This document shows positions 17,881 to 29,604 of a DNA stretch of 64,000 bases, in pieces. A program made the translations under genes and the position numbers. This stretch comes from Pantoea conspicua (GTDB lineage Bacteria > Pseudomonadota > Gammaproteobacteria > Enterobacterales > Enterobacteriaceae). How positions within the stretch are numbered: the first letter of the stretch is position 1; every line of letters starts with the position of its first letter. The stretch spans positions 1-64,000 of the forward strand of contig NZ_MLFN01000013.1 of NCBI RefSeq assembly GCF_002095315.1, written 5' to 3'. The notes beneath the pieces were generated by a model. The model did no database searches, was not told the origin of the DNA, and saw only the letters and a program-made list of their open reading frames with translations.

Positions 17881-19200
17881 ATGACACATCGTTTAACTTC
17901 GAAAGACATTCTCGCGCTGGGCTTCATGACATTTGCCCTGTTTGTTGGCGCGGGCAACATCATTTTTCCGCCGATGGTGGGCATTCAGTCCGGTGAGCAC
18001 GTCTGGACCGCCGCTATTGGCTTTCTGATCACCGCGGTGGGTTTACCGGTGATGACCGTGGTCGCGCTGGCTCGGGTCGGCGGCGGCGTCGATGCGCTCA
18101 GTACCCCAATCGGTAAGGTTGCCGGTCTGGTGCTGGCCACCGTCTGCTACCTGGCTGTCGGACCGCTGTTCGCCACGCCGCGCACCGCCACCGTTTCGTT
18201 TGAGATGGGGATTGCGCCGCTGACCGGTGACGGCGCGATGCCACTGTTTATCTACAGCCTGATCTACTTTGCGCTGGTGATTGGCGTGTCGCTCTATCCA
18301 GGCAAACTGCTCGACACCGTCGGTCATTTTCTTGCGCCGTTAAAAATTGTGGCTCTGACCGTGCTGGGCGTCGCTGCGCTGGTGTGGCCGGCGGGCGGCA
18401 CCATCCCGGCGACCGCAGATTATCAGCGTGCGGCCTTCTCCAGCGGTTTTGTTAATGGTTATCTGACCATGGACACGCTGGGCGCGCTGGTGTTTGGCAT
18501 CGTCATTGTGAATGCTGCCCGTTCACGCGGCGTGGATAATGCCGCGCTGCTGACGCGCTATACCGTGCTGGCTGGCCTGATTGCTGGCGTTGGCCTGACG
18601 CTGGTTTACCTCTGCCTGTTTAAACTGGGCTCTGGCAGCGGCGCGCTGGTTGCGCAGGATGCCAACGGTGCGGCGATTCTGCATGCCTACGTGCAGCAGA
18701 CGTTTGGCAGCATGGGCAGCTTCTTCCTGGCAGCGTTGATTTTCGTGGCTTGTATGGTCACCGCAGTCGGTCTGACCTGCGCCTGTGCGGAATTTTTTGC
18801 GCAATACCTGCCGTTGTCGTATAAAACGCTGGTGTTTATCCTTGGTCTGTTCTCGATGGTGGTGTCGAACCTCGGCCTGAGCCACCTGATTCAGATCTCC
18901 ATCCCGGTACTGACGGCGATTTATCCGCCCTGTATCGTGCTGGTGGTGCTGAGCTTCACCCTGAACTGGTGGAACAAGAGCAGCCGGATTATCGCGCCTG
19001 CCATGCTGATCAGCCTGCTGTTCGGCATTGTGGATGCGATTAAAACCACCGGGTTTAAAGATTTGCTGCCTGCATTCAGTCAGCACCTGCCGCTGGCCGA
19101 TCAAGGTCTCGCCTGGTTGCCGCCGTCGCTGGTGATGCTGCTGGTTGCCGCCGTGGTCGATCGGGTTAAGGGACGCGAACAGGTTACCGTTCACTCGTAA
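17881..19200 (+). CDS. brnQ: Branched-chain amino acid transporter BrnQ
   Basis: 439 residues with about 12 transmembrane segments, matching the LIVCS family along its length: [20 protein letters not shown] in helix 1, [16 protein letters not shown], then [15 protein letters not shown]. It imports leucine, isoleucine and valine with a cation (Na+ or H+). Start 17881 ([11 protein letters not shown]) matches the family N-terminus. It lies between phoR and proY as in E. coli, but here a PstS-like gene and a MetE-like gene intervene after phoR. proY follows 70 bp later. Confidence 0.96.
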   Translation: MTHRLTSKDILALGFMTFALFVGAGNIIFPPMVGIQSGEHVWTAAIGFLITAVGLPVMTVVALARVGGGVDALSTPIGKVAGLVLATVCYLAVGPLFATPRTATVSFEMGIAPLTGDGAMPLFIYSLIYFALVIGVSLYPGKLLDTVGHFLAPLKIVALTVLGVAALVWPAGGTIPATADYQRAAFSSGFVNGYLTMDTLGALVFGIVIVNAARSRGVDNAALLTRYTVLAGLIAGVGLTLVYLCLFKLGSGSGALVAQDANGAAILHAYVQQTFGSMGSFFLAALIFVACMVTAVGLTCACAEFFAQYLPLSYKTLVFILGLFSMVVSNLGLSHLIQISIPVLTAIYPPCIVLVVLSFTLNWWNKSSRIIAPAMLISLLFGIVDAIKTTGFKDLLPAFSQHLPLADQGLAWLPPSLVMLLVAAVVDRVKGREQVTVHS

Positions 19201-19270
19201 CAGACGGCACTGATTTTTCTTTAACCACGGGCTTGCCCGTGGTTTTTTCATTTCACAGGTACAGGTTGTT

Positions 19271-20623
19271 ATGCAAGAAACCAACAAGCTCAAACGCGGA
19301 CTGAGCACGCGCCACATCCGCTTTATGGCGCTGGGATCGGCGATTGGCACCGGGCTGTTTTACGGTTCCGCCGATGCGATCAAAATGGCCGGACCCAGCG
19401 TGCTGCTCGCCTATATTATCGGCGGGGCAGTGGCCTACATCATTATGCGTGCGCTGGGCGAGATGTCCGTCAACAATCCCCAGGCCAGCTCCTTCTCACG
19501 CTACGCCCAGGATTATCTCGGGCCGATGGCGGGCTACATCACCGGATGGACCTACTGTTTTGAAATTCTGATTGTGGCGATCGCCGATGTGACGGCGTTC
19601 GGCATCTATATGGGCGTCTGGTTTCCCGAGGTGCCGCACTGGATATGGGTGCTGAGCGTGGTGCTGATTATCGGCGCGGTCAACCTGATGAGCGTGAAGG
19701 TGTTCGGCGAAGTCGAGTTCTGGTTCTCCTTCTTTAAGGTCGCCACCATTATCGTGATGATCCTCGCCGGTTTCGGCATGATTATCTGGGGCATCGGTAA
19801 CGGTGGCCAGCCGACCGGCATCCACAATCTGTGGACCAACGGCGGCTTCTTTGCCCACGGCGTGGTCGGGATGCTGTTGTCGCTGCAGATGGTGATGTTT
19901 GCTTACGGTGGGATCGAAATTATCGGTATCACCGCCGGTGAAGCGAAGGACCCGGAGAAGTCGATTCCACGTGCCATTAACTCGGTCCCGTGGCGCATCC
20001 TGGTGTTTTATGTCGGCACCCTGTTTGTGATTATGTCGATCTATCCGTGGAACCAGGTGGGCACCTCCGGCAGTCCGTTTGTGCTGACCTTCCAGCATCT
20101 GGGCATCGCGGCGGCGGCCTCGATTCTGAATTTTGTGGTGTTGACTGCCTCGCTGTCCGCCATTAACAGCGACGTGTTTGGCGTGGGGCGTATGCTGCAC
20201 GGCATGGCCCAGCAGGGACACGCACCGAAGATATTTATGAAGGTCTCTTCACGCGGCATTCCGTGGGTCACGGTGGTGGTGATGATGTTCGCGATGCTGA
20301 TTGCGGTCTATCTTAACTATCTGATGCCGGAGAAAGTGTTCCTGGTGATCGCCTCGCTGGCAACCTTTGCCACGGTCTGGGTGTGGATCATGATTCTGTT
20401 GTCGCAGATCGCTTTCCGCCGCAAAATTGGCAAACAGGCCGCCAGCCAGCTGAAATTTGCGTTACCTGGCGGCAGCTGGACCGCCGGGGTTGGTGTCGCC
20501 TTCCTCTGCTTTATCATTGCGCTGATTGGCTATTTCCCGGATACCCGGGTGTCGCTCTATGTCGGCATGGTGTGGATAGTGGTGCTGCTGCTGGGCTATA
20601 AGCTGGTGCGCAAACCACACTAA
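19271..20623 (+). CDS. proY: Amino-acid permease ProY (proline-specific type)
   Basis: 450 residues, APC superfamily / AAT family. The N-terminus [20 protein letters not shown] and the motif [20 protein letters not shown] are diagnostic, with about 12 hydrophobic segments. ProY is a cryptic proline permease in Salmonella and E. coli; actual substrate use here is inferred from the family. The preceding intergenic carries cgggcttgcccg and a T run (19229-19248), which looks like a brnQ terminator. malZ, which follows proY in E. coli, is absent; a histidine acid phosphatase gene lies there on the other strand. Confidence 0.93.
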   Translation: MQETNKLKRGLSTRHIRFMALGSAIGTGLFYGSADAIKMAGPSVLLAYIIGGAVAYIIMRALGEMSVNNPQASSFSRYAQDYLGPMAGYITGWTYCFEILIVAIADVTAFGIYMGVWFPEVPHWIWVLSVVLIIGAVNLMSVKVFGEVEFWFSFFKVATIIVMILAGFGMIIWGIGNGGQPTGIHNLWTNGGFFAHGVVGMLLSLQMVMFAYGGIEIIGITAGEAKDPEKSIPRAINSVPWRILVFYVGTLFVIMSIYPWNQVGTSGSPFVLTFQHLGIAAAASILNFVVLTASLSAINSDVFGVGRMLHGMAQQGHAPKIFMKVSSRGIPWVTVVVMMFAMLIAVYLNYLMPEKVFLVIASLATFATVWVWIMILLSQIAFRRKIGKQAASQLKFALPGGSWTAGVGVAFLCFIIALIGYFPDTRVSLYVGMVWIVVLLLGYKLVRKPH

Positions 20624-20629
20624 TCTCTC

Positions 20630-20658
20630 TGCGGCTCCCCGAATGCCGGGGAGCCGCA
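20630..20658 (+). terminator. Strong hairpin after proY; the following gap is otherwise featureless
   Basis: TGCGGCTCCCC, loop gaatgcc, GGGGAGCCGCA is a perfect 11-bp stem starting 7 bp after the proY stop. It lacks a U run, so it may stabilise the mRNA 3' end rather than terminate. From 20659 to 20883 I see no gene, only low-complexity G-rich sequence; the next element is a minus-strand terminator. Confidence 0.5.
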
Positions 20659-20883
20659 GGCGCAACGCATCCTCCTCTCCCCCTGATACTGATTTGCTGC
20701 TCCTTTACGGACGTTTCATCTGAGCAACCACACTGCGCCCACCAGGTTTTTCGTCTCCTGTTGGGGGAATGACCTTTTACCCCAGGCAGCGGATTATTTG
20801 CAGGCAATGGCTGGCGGTCAGGTAAACATCTGCGGTGAGGAGGTCAGGTTGGGGGGAGCTGGACGGCAGAGAGCGGTGAAGAA

Positions 20884-20910
20884 ATAAAAAAACGGCGAAA
20901 CCAGTCGCCG
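20884..20910 (-). terminator. Minus-strand terminator of the phosphatase operon
   Basis: Read on the minus strand: CGGCGA, loop ctggtt, TCGCCG followed by a run of seven T. It lies about 180 bp beyond the stop codon of the histidine acid phosphatase gene. The 20911-21092 interval shows nothing else recognised. Confidence 0.7.
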
Positions 20911-21092
20911 AAATATTCAAGAGAATCAGAGTAATAAAAAGGGATGATTGACGCACTTATCGTAAATCAAAATTAACGCCGCGGGTAGCCAGGCTATTTT
21001 AAATAAGAAAACTCCCCGCCCGCGGTGATCCAACCAATTAATCGTGGAAACGCCGCATACCGACAGCGGCGCAAATTTGATTAGCCGCAGGA

Positions 21093-22358
21093 TCAGGGCA
21101 ATCTGACCGAAACCGGGAGTGTGGCGCGATCGTCCAGCCGTTTTTGCCATTGGGCCAGCGTCGATTGATAAGGGCAAAGCAGACCCATCTCGGTGATCCT
21201 GCAGTCTGGCTGATGCCACTCCTGACGTAATAAGGCATGTGCATTATCAATCGGCTGCAACTGCCGCAGGCCATCCAGGCTCTGGGCCTGAAAGTAAAGC
21301 CGCAGAAAACGCTCGCCGCTCTGGCTGTCACGCCAGCGCTCCAGCACCAGGCTGCCGCCGGGTGGGATATTACCACGGGCGTATCCGGGCAACTGCCAGT
21401 CAAATCCCAGCAGCGTACGCACCATCGCAATATTGGTGTCATGCGCCACCAGAATCAGCCAGCGGGTGGAGGAGGTTGTGCTGGCAATTTCGGTCAGCAT
21501 CGCGTTAAGCAGGATCGATCCCCGACGCTGCGCCTGATAGAGCAGATCGTTGCTCAGATCATAATTGGCGGTCAGCAGCGGCAGCAGAGAGGTGATCTGC
21601 GCTGCGTGGGTGATATGTCCCCATGCCAGCTGATCGAACGGCAGATTTTCGCTGTAACCCAGCCGCAGCGTCTCCACCATGCTGGCCATCACGCTCAGCC
21701 CCTGAACATAGGTGTTGCCGCTGCGGGTTTGTTTAAATTGCCACGGACGATCAAAAAAATCACAGCGAGCGGTGGGCGGGCAGACCGCCGCTTTCAGCTG
21801 CTGAATCGCCGGCTGCAGTTGCTGCTGTAGCTGTGCCAGATCGCCCGCTTTCTGCTGCTTTGCCGCTAACTCCCGATCGGGATCGGTTTTTGCGATTGCC
21901 AGCTTATCGCTCTGGAACAGCGGATCAATCTTACCCGCCACGTAATGGATTGGCACGCCGCAGCCAGGAAACGCGCCATCAGCTATCGCCTGAGCGGTGC
22001 CGCGGGTACGCTGTGGCGGACTGGCGCGCAGATAGACGTCGGCTGAGGACGGACAGCCGGCCGGCAGCAAACCGATCTGACGGTAGTGCTCGCCCTGCCA
22101 GCGCGCCTTGTTGACCACGGCGCTGTAACCGTGACCGGTCAGCTCGCCATCCGCCGTTGACCACACCGTCCAGGGTTGCTGGCTGGCGGCTTCGATCTCT
22201 TTCCGGTTGCCCGGCGTCGGTGGCCGCACGCCGTGGCGGCTCAGCTCGACCACTTTTTCCAGCTGATAGTGAGGCTGCGGCGCCGCCTGTAGCGGCAGAC
22301 TCAGCAGCCAGAGGGAACTTAGCGTTAACACCCAGCTGCGCCACCGGTTACGCATCAT
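21093..22358 (-). CDS. Periplasmic histidine acid phosphatase (phytase / glucose-1-phosphatase family)
   Basis: 421 residues with a Sec signal (WVLTLSSLWLLSLPLQAAP). The nucleophile motif RHGVRPP is at 41-47 and the proton-donor motif HDTN is in ILVAHDTNIAMV, followed by GYARGNIPPGGSLVLERW as in AppA/Agp-type enzymes. Several Cys pairs suit a disulfide-bonded periplasmic protein. It hydrolyses phosphomonoesters such as phytate or sugar phosphates; which one cannot be read from the sequence, although HDTN is closer to AppA phytases than to Agp. The gene starts one base after the stop of the inositol-monophosphatase-family gene (TAAATG), so the two form an operon. Confidence 0.88.
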   Translation of the reverse strand: MMRNRWRSWVLTLSSLWLLSLPLQAAPQPHYQLEKVVELSRHGVRPPTPGNRKEIEAASQQPWTVWSTADGELTGHGYSAVVNKARWQGEHYRQIGLLPAGCPSSADVYLRASPPQRTRGTAQAIADGAFPGCGVPIHYVAGKIDPLFQSDKLAIAKTDPDRELAAKQQKAGDLAQLQQQLQPAIQQLKAAVCPPTARCDFFDRPWQFKQTRSGNTYVQGLSVMASMVETLRLGYSENLPFDQLAWGHITHAAQITSLLPLLTANYDLSNDLLYQAQRRGSILLNAMLTEIASTTSSTRWLILVAHDTNIAMVRTLLGFDWQLPGYARGNIPPGGSLVLERWRDSQSGERFLRLYFQAQSLDGLRQLQPIDNAHALLRQEWHQPDCRITEMGLLCPYQSTLAQWQKRLDDRATLPVSVRLP

Positions 22359-23171
22359 TTATTCATCCAGGGCGCGATTGCCGGTCAGCGCTTTAATCTG
22401 TGGATAGAGTGCGGCATTCGCCAGCAATACCGGATTCCCTTTTTTCAGGCCGTCATTAGCAAGGTAATCGTTGGTCATGCCGCCCGCTTCGCGCATTAGC
22501 ACGATACCCGGCAGGCTATCCCACGGATGCATATGCGCTTCGTAGTAGCCAATCAGCCGACCCGCCGCCGCCCAGGCACTGGTCAGCGCGCCAGAACCGA
22601 TGCGGATAAACATGCCGCCCTGTTGAATCAGCCCGCTGATCAGTCGGGTGACACTTTCTCCGCCGGTGCGGCTGGAGTTGCTGATACCGAGCAAGCCTTC
22701 GTTGAGCTGCTGGCCGGCATGAACCTGCAGCCGGGTCTCATTGACCCATGCGCCCTGGCCCTGTCGGGCATGGAACAGCTCCTGATGATTGGGATCGCAT
22801 ACCACGCCAATCACCGGTTCCCCGTCACACACCACCGCCAGTGAAACGCACCAGTTAGGCAGTCCGTTGACGAAACAGGCGGTGCCGTCAATCGGATCGA
22901 CCACCCAGATAAACCTGGCATCAGCGAGCTCGCCGCCGCTCTCTTCGCCGTAAACGGCATCGTCCGGAAAGCGCTCGGCAATCAACGTCTTGATTAAGGC
23001 TTCGACGTTGCGATCGGCTTCGCTGACGACGTCCTGCAGATCCCTTTTGTGTTCCACTACCAGGTTTTGACGCTGCTGATACCACGAATAAGCCCGGCTG
23101 GCCGCCGCGCGGGCGATGTCGCAGGCGTAACGGTAACGCGCGTCAATTTCAGAATGCGAAGCGGATGACAT
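22359..23171 (-). CDS. Inositol-monophosphatase-family phosphatase
   Basis: 270 residues with the Mg/Li-sensitive phosphatase signatures: GEESGG at 75-80, WVVDPIDGTACF around 90-100 and HPWDSLPGIVLMREAGG near residue 215-230. No signal peptide is present, so it is cytoplasmic. The family includes SuhB, CysQ and HisN-like phosphatases; this is a divergent member, with ACF where many have TNF. agaggg precedes the ATG on the minus strand. It is the first gene of an operon with a secreted histidine acid phosphatase, so final dephosphorylation of inositol phosphate or another sugar phosphate is plausible. Confidence 0.85.
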   Translation of the reverse strand: MSSASHSEIDARYRYACDIARAAASRAYSWYQQRQNLVVEHKRDLQDVVSEADRNVEALIKTLIAERFPDDAVYGEESGGELADARFIWVVDPIDGTACFVNGLPNWCVSLAVVCDGEPVIGVVCDPNHQELFHARQGQGAWVNETRLQVHAGQQLNEGLLGISNSSRTGGESVTRLISGLIQQGGMFIRIGSGALTSAWAAAGRLIGYYEAHMHPWDSLPGIVLMREAGGMTNDYLANDGLKKGNPVLLANAALYPQIKALTGNRALDE

Positions 23172-23189
23172 CTTTCCCTCTTATGATTT

Positions 23190-23331
23190 TTTTGCCATAG
23201 CGAACGGAAGTCGCGCCTGAACAGGCGGTCTGGCTGTGTGTTTTGCTTAACCATTGTTAAGAAAGGCTTCATTAAGCCGCAGTTGAGAGACGATGGCAAG
23301 ATGGGGAGGGGGCGGGTAGCCCGCTTTTTTT
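23190..23331 (+). ncRNA. Candidate small RNA: serial hairpins ending in an orphan terminator
   Basis: On the plus strand, with no plus-strand gene upstream since proY, there are four successive hairpins: CGCCT-gaac-AGGCG (23214-23227), CTTAAC-catt-GTTAAG (23246-23261), GGCTT-catt-AAGCC (23265-23278), and GCGGG-tag-CCCGC followed by seven T (23312-23331). The T run gives plus-strand polarity. A -10-like TATGAT (23182-23187) is present but a good -35 is not. It lies between two minus-strand genes. Alternatively the first stems may be part of the leader or operator of the phosphatase operon. Confidence 0.35.
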
Positions 23332-23338
23332 GTGCGGT

Positions 23339-23362
23339 GTTGGCCGGCATCGGCCGGCCAAC
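23339..23362. repeat. GC-rich palindrome downstream of acpH
   Basis: GTTGGCCGG, loop catcgg, CCGGCCAAC, a perfect 9-bp stem 17 bp beyond the acpH stop. There is no U run on either side. It may be a 3'-end stabilising stem of acpH. Confidence 0.5.
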
Positions 23363-23378
23363 AGAATAGAATCAGCTT

Positions 23379-23960
23379 TTACAGCGTCCTGGCCGTCGCC
23401 AGCGCCATTAAACGCGGATAAAAAATGAAAAACAGCGCTTCGAGCTGATCGTAATTTTCCGTGAAATCCTGATAAGAGTCGCGCAGCGCTGCCAGTCGCG
23501 GGCGACGACTGGCCATGCCATGCAGCACCCGTTCCAGACGTGCAGGCTCGGCATAGTGCTCAAACCAGCGCTCACGCCACATCACCGCATTCAGCTGCTG
23601 AAAGGGTTCCGGCGTCGCCGCCAGCTGCGGCATAATTTCGCGCTCGGCGGCGGCAGAAAATTGCGTCAGGGTCAGGTCCGGAGTGAATTTCAGCCAGTGA
23701 CGGGCGAGAAAATGGTCCCAGATGACATCAAGGGTGATCGGGGCGACGCGGTAGGTTTCCGGCCGGAACAGCTGACGAGCGCGTCGCACTTCCGGCAGTG
23801 CATCGGTCATCACGTCGAGCCGGCGATGCATCAGAATGCCGTCCGCCACCGGCGTGGACCAGTGTTGGTGCGGGTTACCGCGGATAAAATCGGCCATTAA
23901 ATTGCCGAGTAACGAGCTGTCGGCCAGTCTGGCCAGATGGAGATGCGCAAGAAAGTTCAT
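23379..23960 (-). CDS. acpH: Acyl carrier protein phosphodiesterase AcpH
   Basis: 193 residues, the usual AcpH length. It has the conserved start [20 protein letters not shown] and HRRLDVMTD, a variant HD-type phosphohydrolase fold. AcpH removes the 4'-phosphopantetheine arm from ACP in the cytoplasm. It is divergent from queA, as in E. coli, with 103 bp between start codons. Complete and unremarkable. Confidence 0.95.
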   Translation of the reverse strand: MNFLAHLHLARLADSSLLGNLMADFIRGNPHQHWSTPVADGILMHRRLDVMTDALPEVRRARQLFRPETYRVAPITLDVIWDHFLARHWLKFTPDLTLTQFSAAAEREIMPQLAATPEPFQQLNAVMWRERWFEHYAEPARLERVLHGMASRRPRLAALRDSYQDFTENYDQLEALFFIFYPRLMALATARTL

Positions 23961-24063
23961 GGCGTATTATAGGCTGAACTGCCTTTGCGCAGCCAGTTGT
24001 TCAGAATTGGTCGGTTTTCCGCTAAACTGTGCCGCCTGTTTTTGCCTGAGAAAGAACTCTTTC

Positions 24064-25134
24064 ATGCGTGTCGCCGATTTTGCTTTTGAATTGCCTGAAT
24101 CCCTGATTGCCCACTATCCGCAGGCGCAGCGCAGCGGCTGTCGTCTGCTGTCGCTCGATGGTCCCAGCGGCGCACTGACGCACGGTGTCTTTACCGACGT
24201 GCTGGATAAGCTCAATCCAGGCGATCTGCTGGTGTTCAACAACACCCGCGTGATCCCGGCGCGCGTCTTTGGTCGTAAAGCCAGCGGCGGCAAAATCGAA
24301 ATGCTGGTGGAGCGGATGCTCGACGATAAGCGGGTGCTGGCCCATGTGCGCGCCTCAAAAGCGCCTAAGCCGGGCGCCGCCCTGTTGCTGGGAGAAGATG
24401 AGAGCGTTAAAGCGACCATGGTGGCGCGCCACGATGCGCTGTTCGAGATCGTCTTTGACGATGAGCGGGCGGTGCTCGATATCCTGAACAGCGTCGGCCA
24501 TATGCCGCTGCCGCCCTACATCGTTCGCCCGGATGAAGAGGCTGACCGCGAGCTTTATCAGACCGTTTACAGCGCCCGTCCGGGTGCCGTCGCGGCCCCT
24601 ACCGCCGGTCTGCACTTCGATGAACCGCTGCTTCAGGCGCTGAAAGAGAAGGGCGTTGAGATGGCGTTTGTTACGCTGCATGTCGGGGCCGGAACCTTCC
24701 AGCCGGTGCGCGTCGACAACATCGAAGAGCATCACATGCATGCCGAATATGCGGAAGTGCCACAGGAGGTGGTGGATGCGGTGCTGGCCTGTAAGGCGCG
24801 CGGCAACAAGGTGGTCGCGGTTGGCACCACCTCGGTGCGTTCGCTGGAGAGCGCGGCCAAAGCGAGTCAGGATGCGCTGATTGCGCCGTTCTTCGACGAT
24901 ACTCAGATTTTTATCTATCCGGGCTACCACTATCAGGTGATCGATGCGCTGATCACCAATTTCCACCTGCCCGAATCTACCCTGATTATGCTGGTCTCGG
25001 CGTTCGCCGGTTACCAGCACACCATGGCAGCCTACCGCGCTGCCGTGGCTGAGCAATATCGTTTCTTCAGTTATGGTGACGCGATGTTTATCAGCAAAAA
25101 TCCGCAGGCGCCGATGGAAAAAGTTGGCGACTGA
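24064..25134 (+). CDS. queA: tRNA preQ1(34) S-adenosylmethionine ribosyltransferase-isomerase QueA
   Basis: 356 residues, identical in length to E. coli QueA. It starts [20 protein letters not shown] and contains [25 protein letters not shown] and [12 protein letters not shown]. It transfers and isomerises the ribosyl part of SAM onto preQ1 in tRNA, giving epoxyqueuosine. Start 24064 is chosen by family N-terminus; the frame is open further upstream but overlaps the acpH side. It is the first gene of the queA-tgt-yajC-secD-secF series. Confidence 0.97.
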   Translation: MRVADFAFELPESLIAHYPQAQRSGCRLLSLDGPSGALTHGVFTDVLDKLNPGDLLVFNNTRVIPARVFGRKASGGKIEMLVERMLDDKRVLAHVRASKAPKPGAALLLGEDESVKATMVARHDALFEIVFDDERAVLDILNSVGHMPLPPYIVRPDEEADRELYQTVYSARPGAVAAPTAGLHFDEPLLQALKEKGVEMAFVTLHVGAGTFQPVRVDNIEEHHMHAEYAEVPQEVVDAVLACKARGNKVVAVGTTSVRSLESAAKASQDALIAPFFDDTQIFIYPGYHYQVIDALITNFHLPESTLIMLVSAFAGYQHTMAAYRAAVAEQYRFFSYGDAMFISKNPQAPMEKVGD

Positions 25135-25179
25135 TTTATTAACCCATGACCTTTTACGCCTGGCGGCGCAGGGTTATAG

Positions 25180-26357
<1,178 letters not shown>

Positions 26358-26358
<1 letters not shown>

Positions 26359-26690
26359 TGAGCTTTTTCATTTCTGACGCCGTGGCCGCAGCAGGCGCAC
26401 CGTCGCAGGGAAGTCCGTATTCTCTGGTGATCATGCTGGTGGTGTTTGGTCTGATTTTTTACTTCATGATCCTGCGTCCGCAGCAGAAGCGTGCCAAAGA
26501 GCACAAGAAGCTGATGGATTCCATTTCTAAGGGCGATGAAGTACTGACCAGCGGTGGCCTGGTAGGTCGCGTAACAAAAGTGTCTGACACTGGCTACGTT
26601 TCTATCGCGCTGAATGAGACCAATGAAGTGGTCATTAAACGTGATTTCGTCGCTGCCGTTCTGCCGAAAGGTACTATGAAGGCGCTGTAA
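26358..26690 (+). CDS. yajC: Preprotein translocase subunit YajC
   Basis: 110 residues: a short N-terminus, one transmembrane segment ([20 protein letters not shown]), then the cytoplasmic [31 protein letters not shown]. YajC joins SecDF-YidC around SecYEG. Start overlaps the tgt stop by one base; ribosome site gagg is inside the end of tgt. secD follows after 25 bp. Confidence 0.97.
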
Positions 26691-26715
26691 TTCTATCTTC
26701 CCTAAGGGAACTGCC

Positions 26716-28563
26716 GTGTTAAATCGTTATCCTTTGTGGAAGTATGTGATGCTGGTCGTCGTGATTCTCGTCGGCCTGCTGTATGCGCTTCCCAACCTCT
26801 ATGGTGAGGATCCGGCCGTTCAAGTCACTGGCGCGCGCGGAAGCGCCGCCAGTGAGCAGACGTTGGATCGCATTCAGTCCGCATTAAAACAAGACAATAT
26901 CCAGAGCAAATCCGTTGCGCTGGAAAATGGCGCCATTACCGCGCGCTTTGCTAATACCGATGTGCAGTTACGCGCTCGTGAAGCGATCATGAAAGCGCTG
27001 GGCGAAGAGTATGTGGTGGCGCTGAACCTGGCACCGGCTACGCCACGCTGGCTGACGATGCTGTCAGCGGAACCGATGAAACTCGGTCTCGATCTGCGTG
27101 GCGGCGTACACTTCCTGATGGAAGTGGACATGGACACCGCCTTAGGCAAGCTGCAGGAGCAGAATGCCGATACCCTGCGTAGCGACCTGCGCACCAAAAA
27201 TATTCCCTATACCAACGTCAACAAAATCGCGAACTACGGCGTGGAAATTCGTTTCCGTGACGCCGCCAGCCGTGATGCTGCTGTCTCCTGGCTGGCCTCC
27301 CGTCATCAGGACCTGGTGATCAACAGCAGCGGCAACGATGCGCTGCGCGCCACCATGAGCGACGCACGCCTGAGCGAAGCGCGTGAATATGCGGTTCAGC
27401 AGAACATTACGATTCTGCGTAATCGTGTGAACCAGCTGGGCGTGGCCGAACCGCTGGTGCAGCGTCAGGGTTCTGATCGTATTGTGGTTGAGCTGCCAGG
27501 GATTCAGGACACGGCACGCGCGAAAGAGATTCTGGGTGCGACCGCAACGCTGGAGTTCCGTCTGGTTAACACCAGCGTTGATCCTGGCGCGGCGGCCAGT
27601 GGCCGGGTGCCGGGTGACTCTGAAGTAAAAGATATGCGTGACGGCCAGCCGGTGGTGCTCTACAAGCGGGTGATCCTGACTGGTGACCATATCACCGACT
27701 CAACTTCCAGCATGGATGAGTACAACCAGCCACAGGTGAACATTTCACTGGATGGCGCGGGCGGTAACATCATGTCGAACTTCACCAAGGACAACATCGG
27801 CAAGCCGATGGCGACCCTGTTTGTGGAGTACAAAGACAGCGGTAAAAAAGATGCCAATGGCCGTTCGATTCTGGTGAAACAGGAAGAGGTGATTAACGTC
27901 GCTAACATCCAGTCTCGCCTCGGGAACAGCTTCCGCATCACCGGTATCAACAACCCGAACGAAGCGCGTCAGCTGTCGCTGCTGCTGCGTGCCGGTGCGT
28001 TGATTGCGCCAATTCAGATTGTGGAAGAGCGCACCATCGGCCCGACCATGGGTCAGCAAAACATTACTCAGGGTCTGGAAGCCTGCCTGTGGGGCCTGCT
28101 CGCCTCGATCCTGTTTATGGTGGTGTTCTACAAGAAGTTTGGTCTGATTGCGACCAGTGCGCTGCTGGTGAACCTGGTGCTGATTGTCGGCGTCATGTCA
28201 CTGCTGCCAGGTGCGACCCTGACCATGCCGGGTATTGCCGGTATTGTGTTAACGCTGGCAGTAGCGGTCGATGCTAACGTACTGATTAACGAACGTATTA
28301 AAGAAGAGCTGCGTAACGGGCGCTCGGTTCAGCAGGCGATTCATGAGGGCTATAAGGGTGCCTTCTCCAGTATTGTCGATGCGAACGTGACCACCCTGAT
28401 TAAAGTGATCATTCTTTACGCGGTCGGCACCGGTTCGATCAAAGGCTTTGCGATTACCACCGCAATTGGTATCGCGACCTCAATGTTCACCGCGATCGTC
28501 GGTACCCGTGCCATTGTTAACCTGGTTTACGGTGGCAAACGCATCAACAAGCTGTCTATCTGA
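26716..28563 (+). CDS. secD: Protein translocase subunit SecD
   Basis: 615 residues, the same as E. coli. First helix [20 protein letters not shown], a large periplasmic P1 region with [17 protein letters not shown], and the C-terminal RND-type five-helix bundle with [17 protein letters not shown]. With SecF it uses the proton gradient to pull secreted proteins out of SecYEG. GTG start with taaggga upstream. secF starts 10 bp after the stop. Confidence 0.98.
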   Translation: MLNRYPLWKYVMLVVVILVGLLYALPNLYGEDPAVQVTGARGSAASEQTLDRIQSALKQDNIQSKSVALENGAITARFANTDVQLRAREAIMKALGEEYVVALNLAPATPRWLTMLSAEPMKLGLDLRGGVHFLMEVDMDTALGKLQEQNADTLRSDLRTKNIPYTNVNKIANYGVEIRFRDAASRDAAVSWLASRHQDLVINSSGNDALRATMSDARLSEAREYAVQQNITILRNRVNQLGVAEPLVQRQGSDRIVVELPGIQDTARAKEILGATATLEFRLVNTSVDPGAAASGRVPGDSEVKDMRDGQPVVLYKRVILTGDHITDSTSSMDEYNQPQVNISLDGAGGNIMSNFTKDNIGKPMATLFVEYKDSGKKDANGRSILVKQEEVINVANIQSRLGNSFRITGINNPNEARQLSLLLRAGALIAPIQIVEERTIGPTMGQQNITQGLEACLWGLLASILFMVVFYKKFGLIATSALLVNLVLIVGVMSLLPGATLTMPGIAGIVLTLAVAVDANVLINERIKEELRNGRSVQQAIHEGYKGAFSSIVDANVTTLIKVIILYAVGTGSIKGFAITTAIGIATSMFTAIVGTRAIVNLVYGGKRINKLSI

Positions 28564-28573
28564 GGAGTGCGTT

Positions 28574-29542
28574 GTGGCACAGGAATATAACATTGAGCAG
28601 TTGAACCACGGGCGTAAAGTCGTCGACTTTATGCGCTGGGATAAGCTGGCCTTCATCATCTCAGGTCTGCTGATCGTCGCCGCGATTGCCATTGTCGGCA
28701 TCCGTGGCTTCAACTGGGGACTCGATTTCACCGGCGGTACGGTGATTGAGATCGCGCTGGAAAAACCGGCCGATCTCGATACGCTGCGTGGCGACCTGGT
28801 GAAAGCGGGCTTTGACGAGCCGCTGGTGCAGAACTTTGGCAGCAGCCGTGACGTGATGGTACGCATGGCGCCGGTCAGCGGACCGGCAGGCACCGAGTTA
28901 GGCAACAAAGTGGTCTCGGTGATCAACCAGACGACCCAGCAGAACGCCACTGTTAAGCGTATCGAGTTCGTGGGCCCGAGCGTGGGTAGCGATCTGGCGC
29001 AGGCGGGTGCGATGGCACTGCTGTCGGCACTGATTGCGATCCTGATCTATATCGGTTTTCGCTTTGAGTGGCGTCTGGCGCTGGGCACCGTACTGGCGCT
29101 GGCGCATGATGTGATCATCACCTGCGGCCTGCTGGCGCTGTTCCGGATTGAGATTGACCTGACGATTGTCGCCTCGCTGATGTCGGTAATTGGCTACTCG
29201 CTTAACGATAAAATTGTGGTTTCCGACCGTATTCGTGAGAACTTCCGCAAGATTCGGCGCGGCAGCTCTTACGACATTACCAACGTGTCGCTGACCCAGA
29301 CGTTAAGCCGTACCCTGATTACCTCACTGACTACGCTGGCGATGATCCTCATCCTGTTCATCTTTGGTGGTGCGTTGCTGAAAGGCTTCTCACTGACCAT
29401 GTTGATCGGTGTGACCATCGGTACGATTTCATCGATTTATGTCTCGTCGGCGCTGGCGCTGAAGCTGGGCATGAAGCGTGAACATATGCTGGTGCAGAAA
29501 GTCGAAAAAGAGGGTGCGGATCAGCCTTCTATTCTGCCGTAA
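28574..29542 (+). CDS. secF: Protein translocase subunit SecF
   Basis: 322 residues from the GTG whose product reads [20 protein letters not shown]; the open frame extends 42 codons upstream into secD but that part is not SecF-like. It has six transmembrane helices, the periplasmic [12 protein letters not shown] motif and the RND signature [19 protein letters not shown]. ggag lies just upstream of the GTG. It is the partner of SecD and the last gene of the series before a strong terminator. Confidence 0.98.
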   Translation: MAQEYNIEQLNHGRKVVDFMRWDKLAFIISGLLIVAAIAIVGIRGFNWGLDFTGGTVIEIALEKPADLDTLRGDLVKAGFDEPLVQNFGSSRDVMVRMAPVSGPAGTELGNKVVSVINQTTQQNATVKRIEFVGPSVGSDLAQAGAMALLSALIAILIYIGFRFEWRLALGTVLALAHDVIITCGLLALFRIEIDLTIVASLMSVIGYSLNDKIVVSDRIRENFRKIRRGSSYDITNVSLTQTLSRTLITSLTTLAMILILFIFGGALLKGFSLTMLIGVTIGTISSIYVSSALALKLGMKREHMLVQKVEKEGADQPSILP

Positions 29543-29561
29543 ACGCGGCAGAGTGATGAAA

Positions 29562-29597
29562 AACGGGCGGCCAGTGATGGCAGCCCGTTTTTTTTTT
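29562..29597. terminator. Bidirectional terminator between secF and yajI
   Basis: AACGGGC (29562-29568) pairs with GCCCGTT (29583-29589), followed by a T run to 29597 on the plus strand. On the minus strand the opposite flank also reads as T's, so it can serve the convergent yajI gene. Confidence 0.85.
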
Positions 29598-29604
29598 GCG
29601 CCGG

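Noticed and set aside
20807-20888. Short 26-codon frame (MAGGQVNICGEE...) in the proY-phosphatase gap
   Set aside because: No ribosome site, no similarity, and the sequence is G-rich low complexity.
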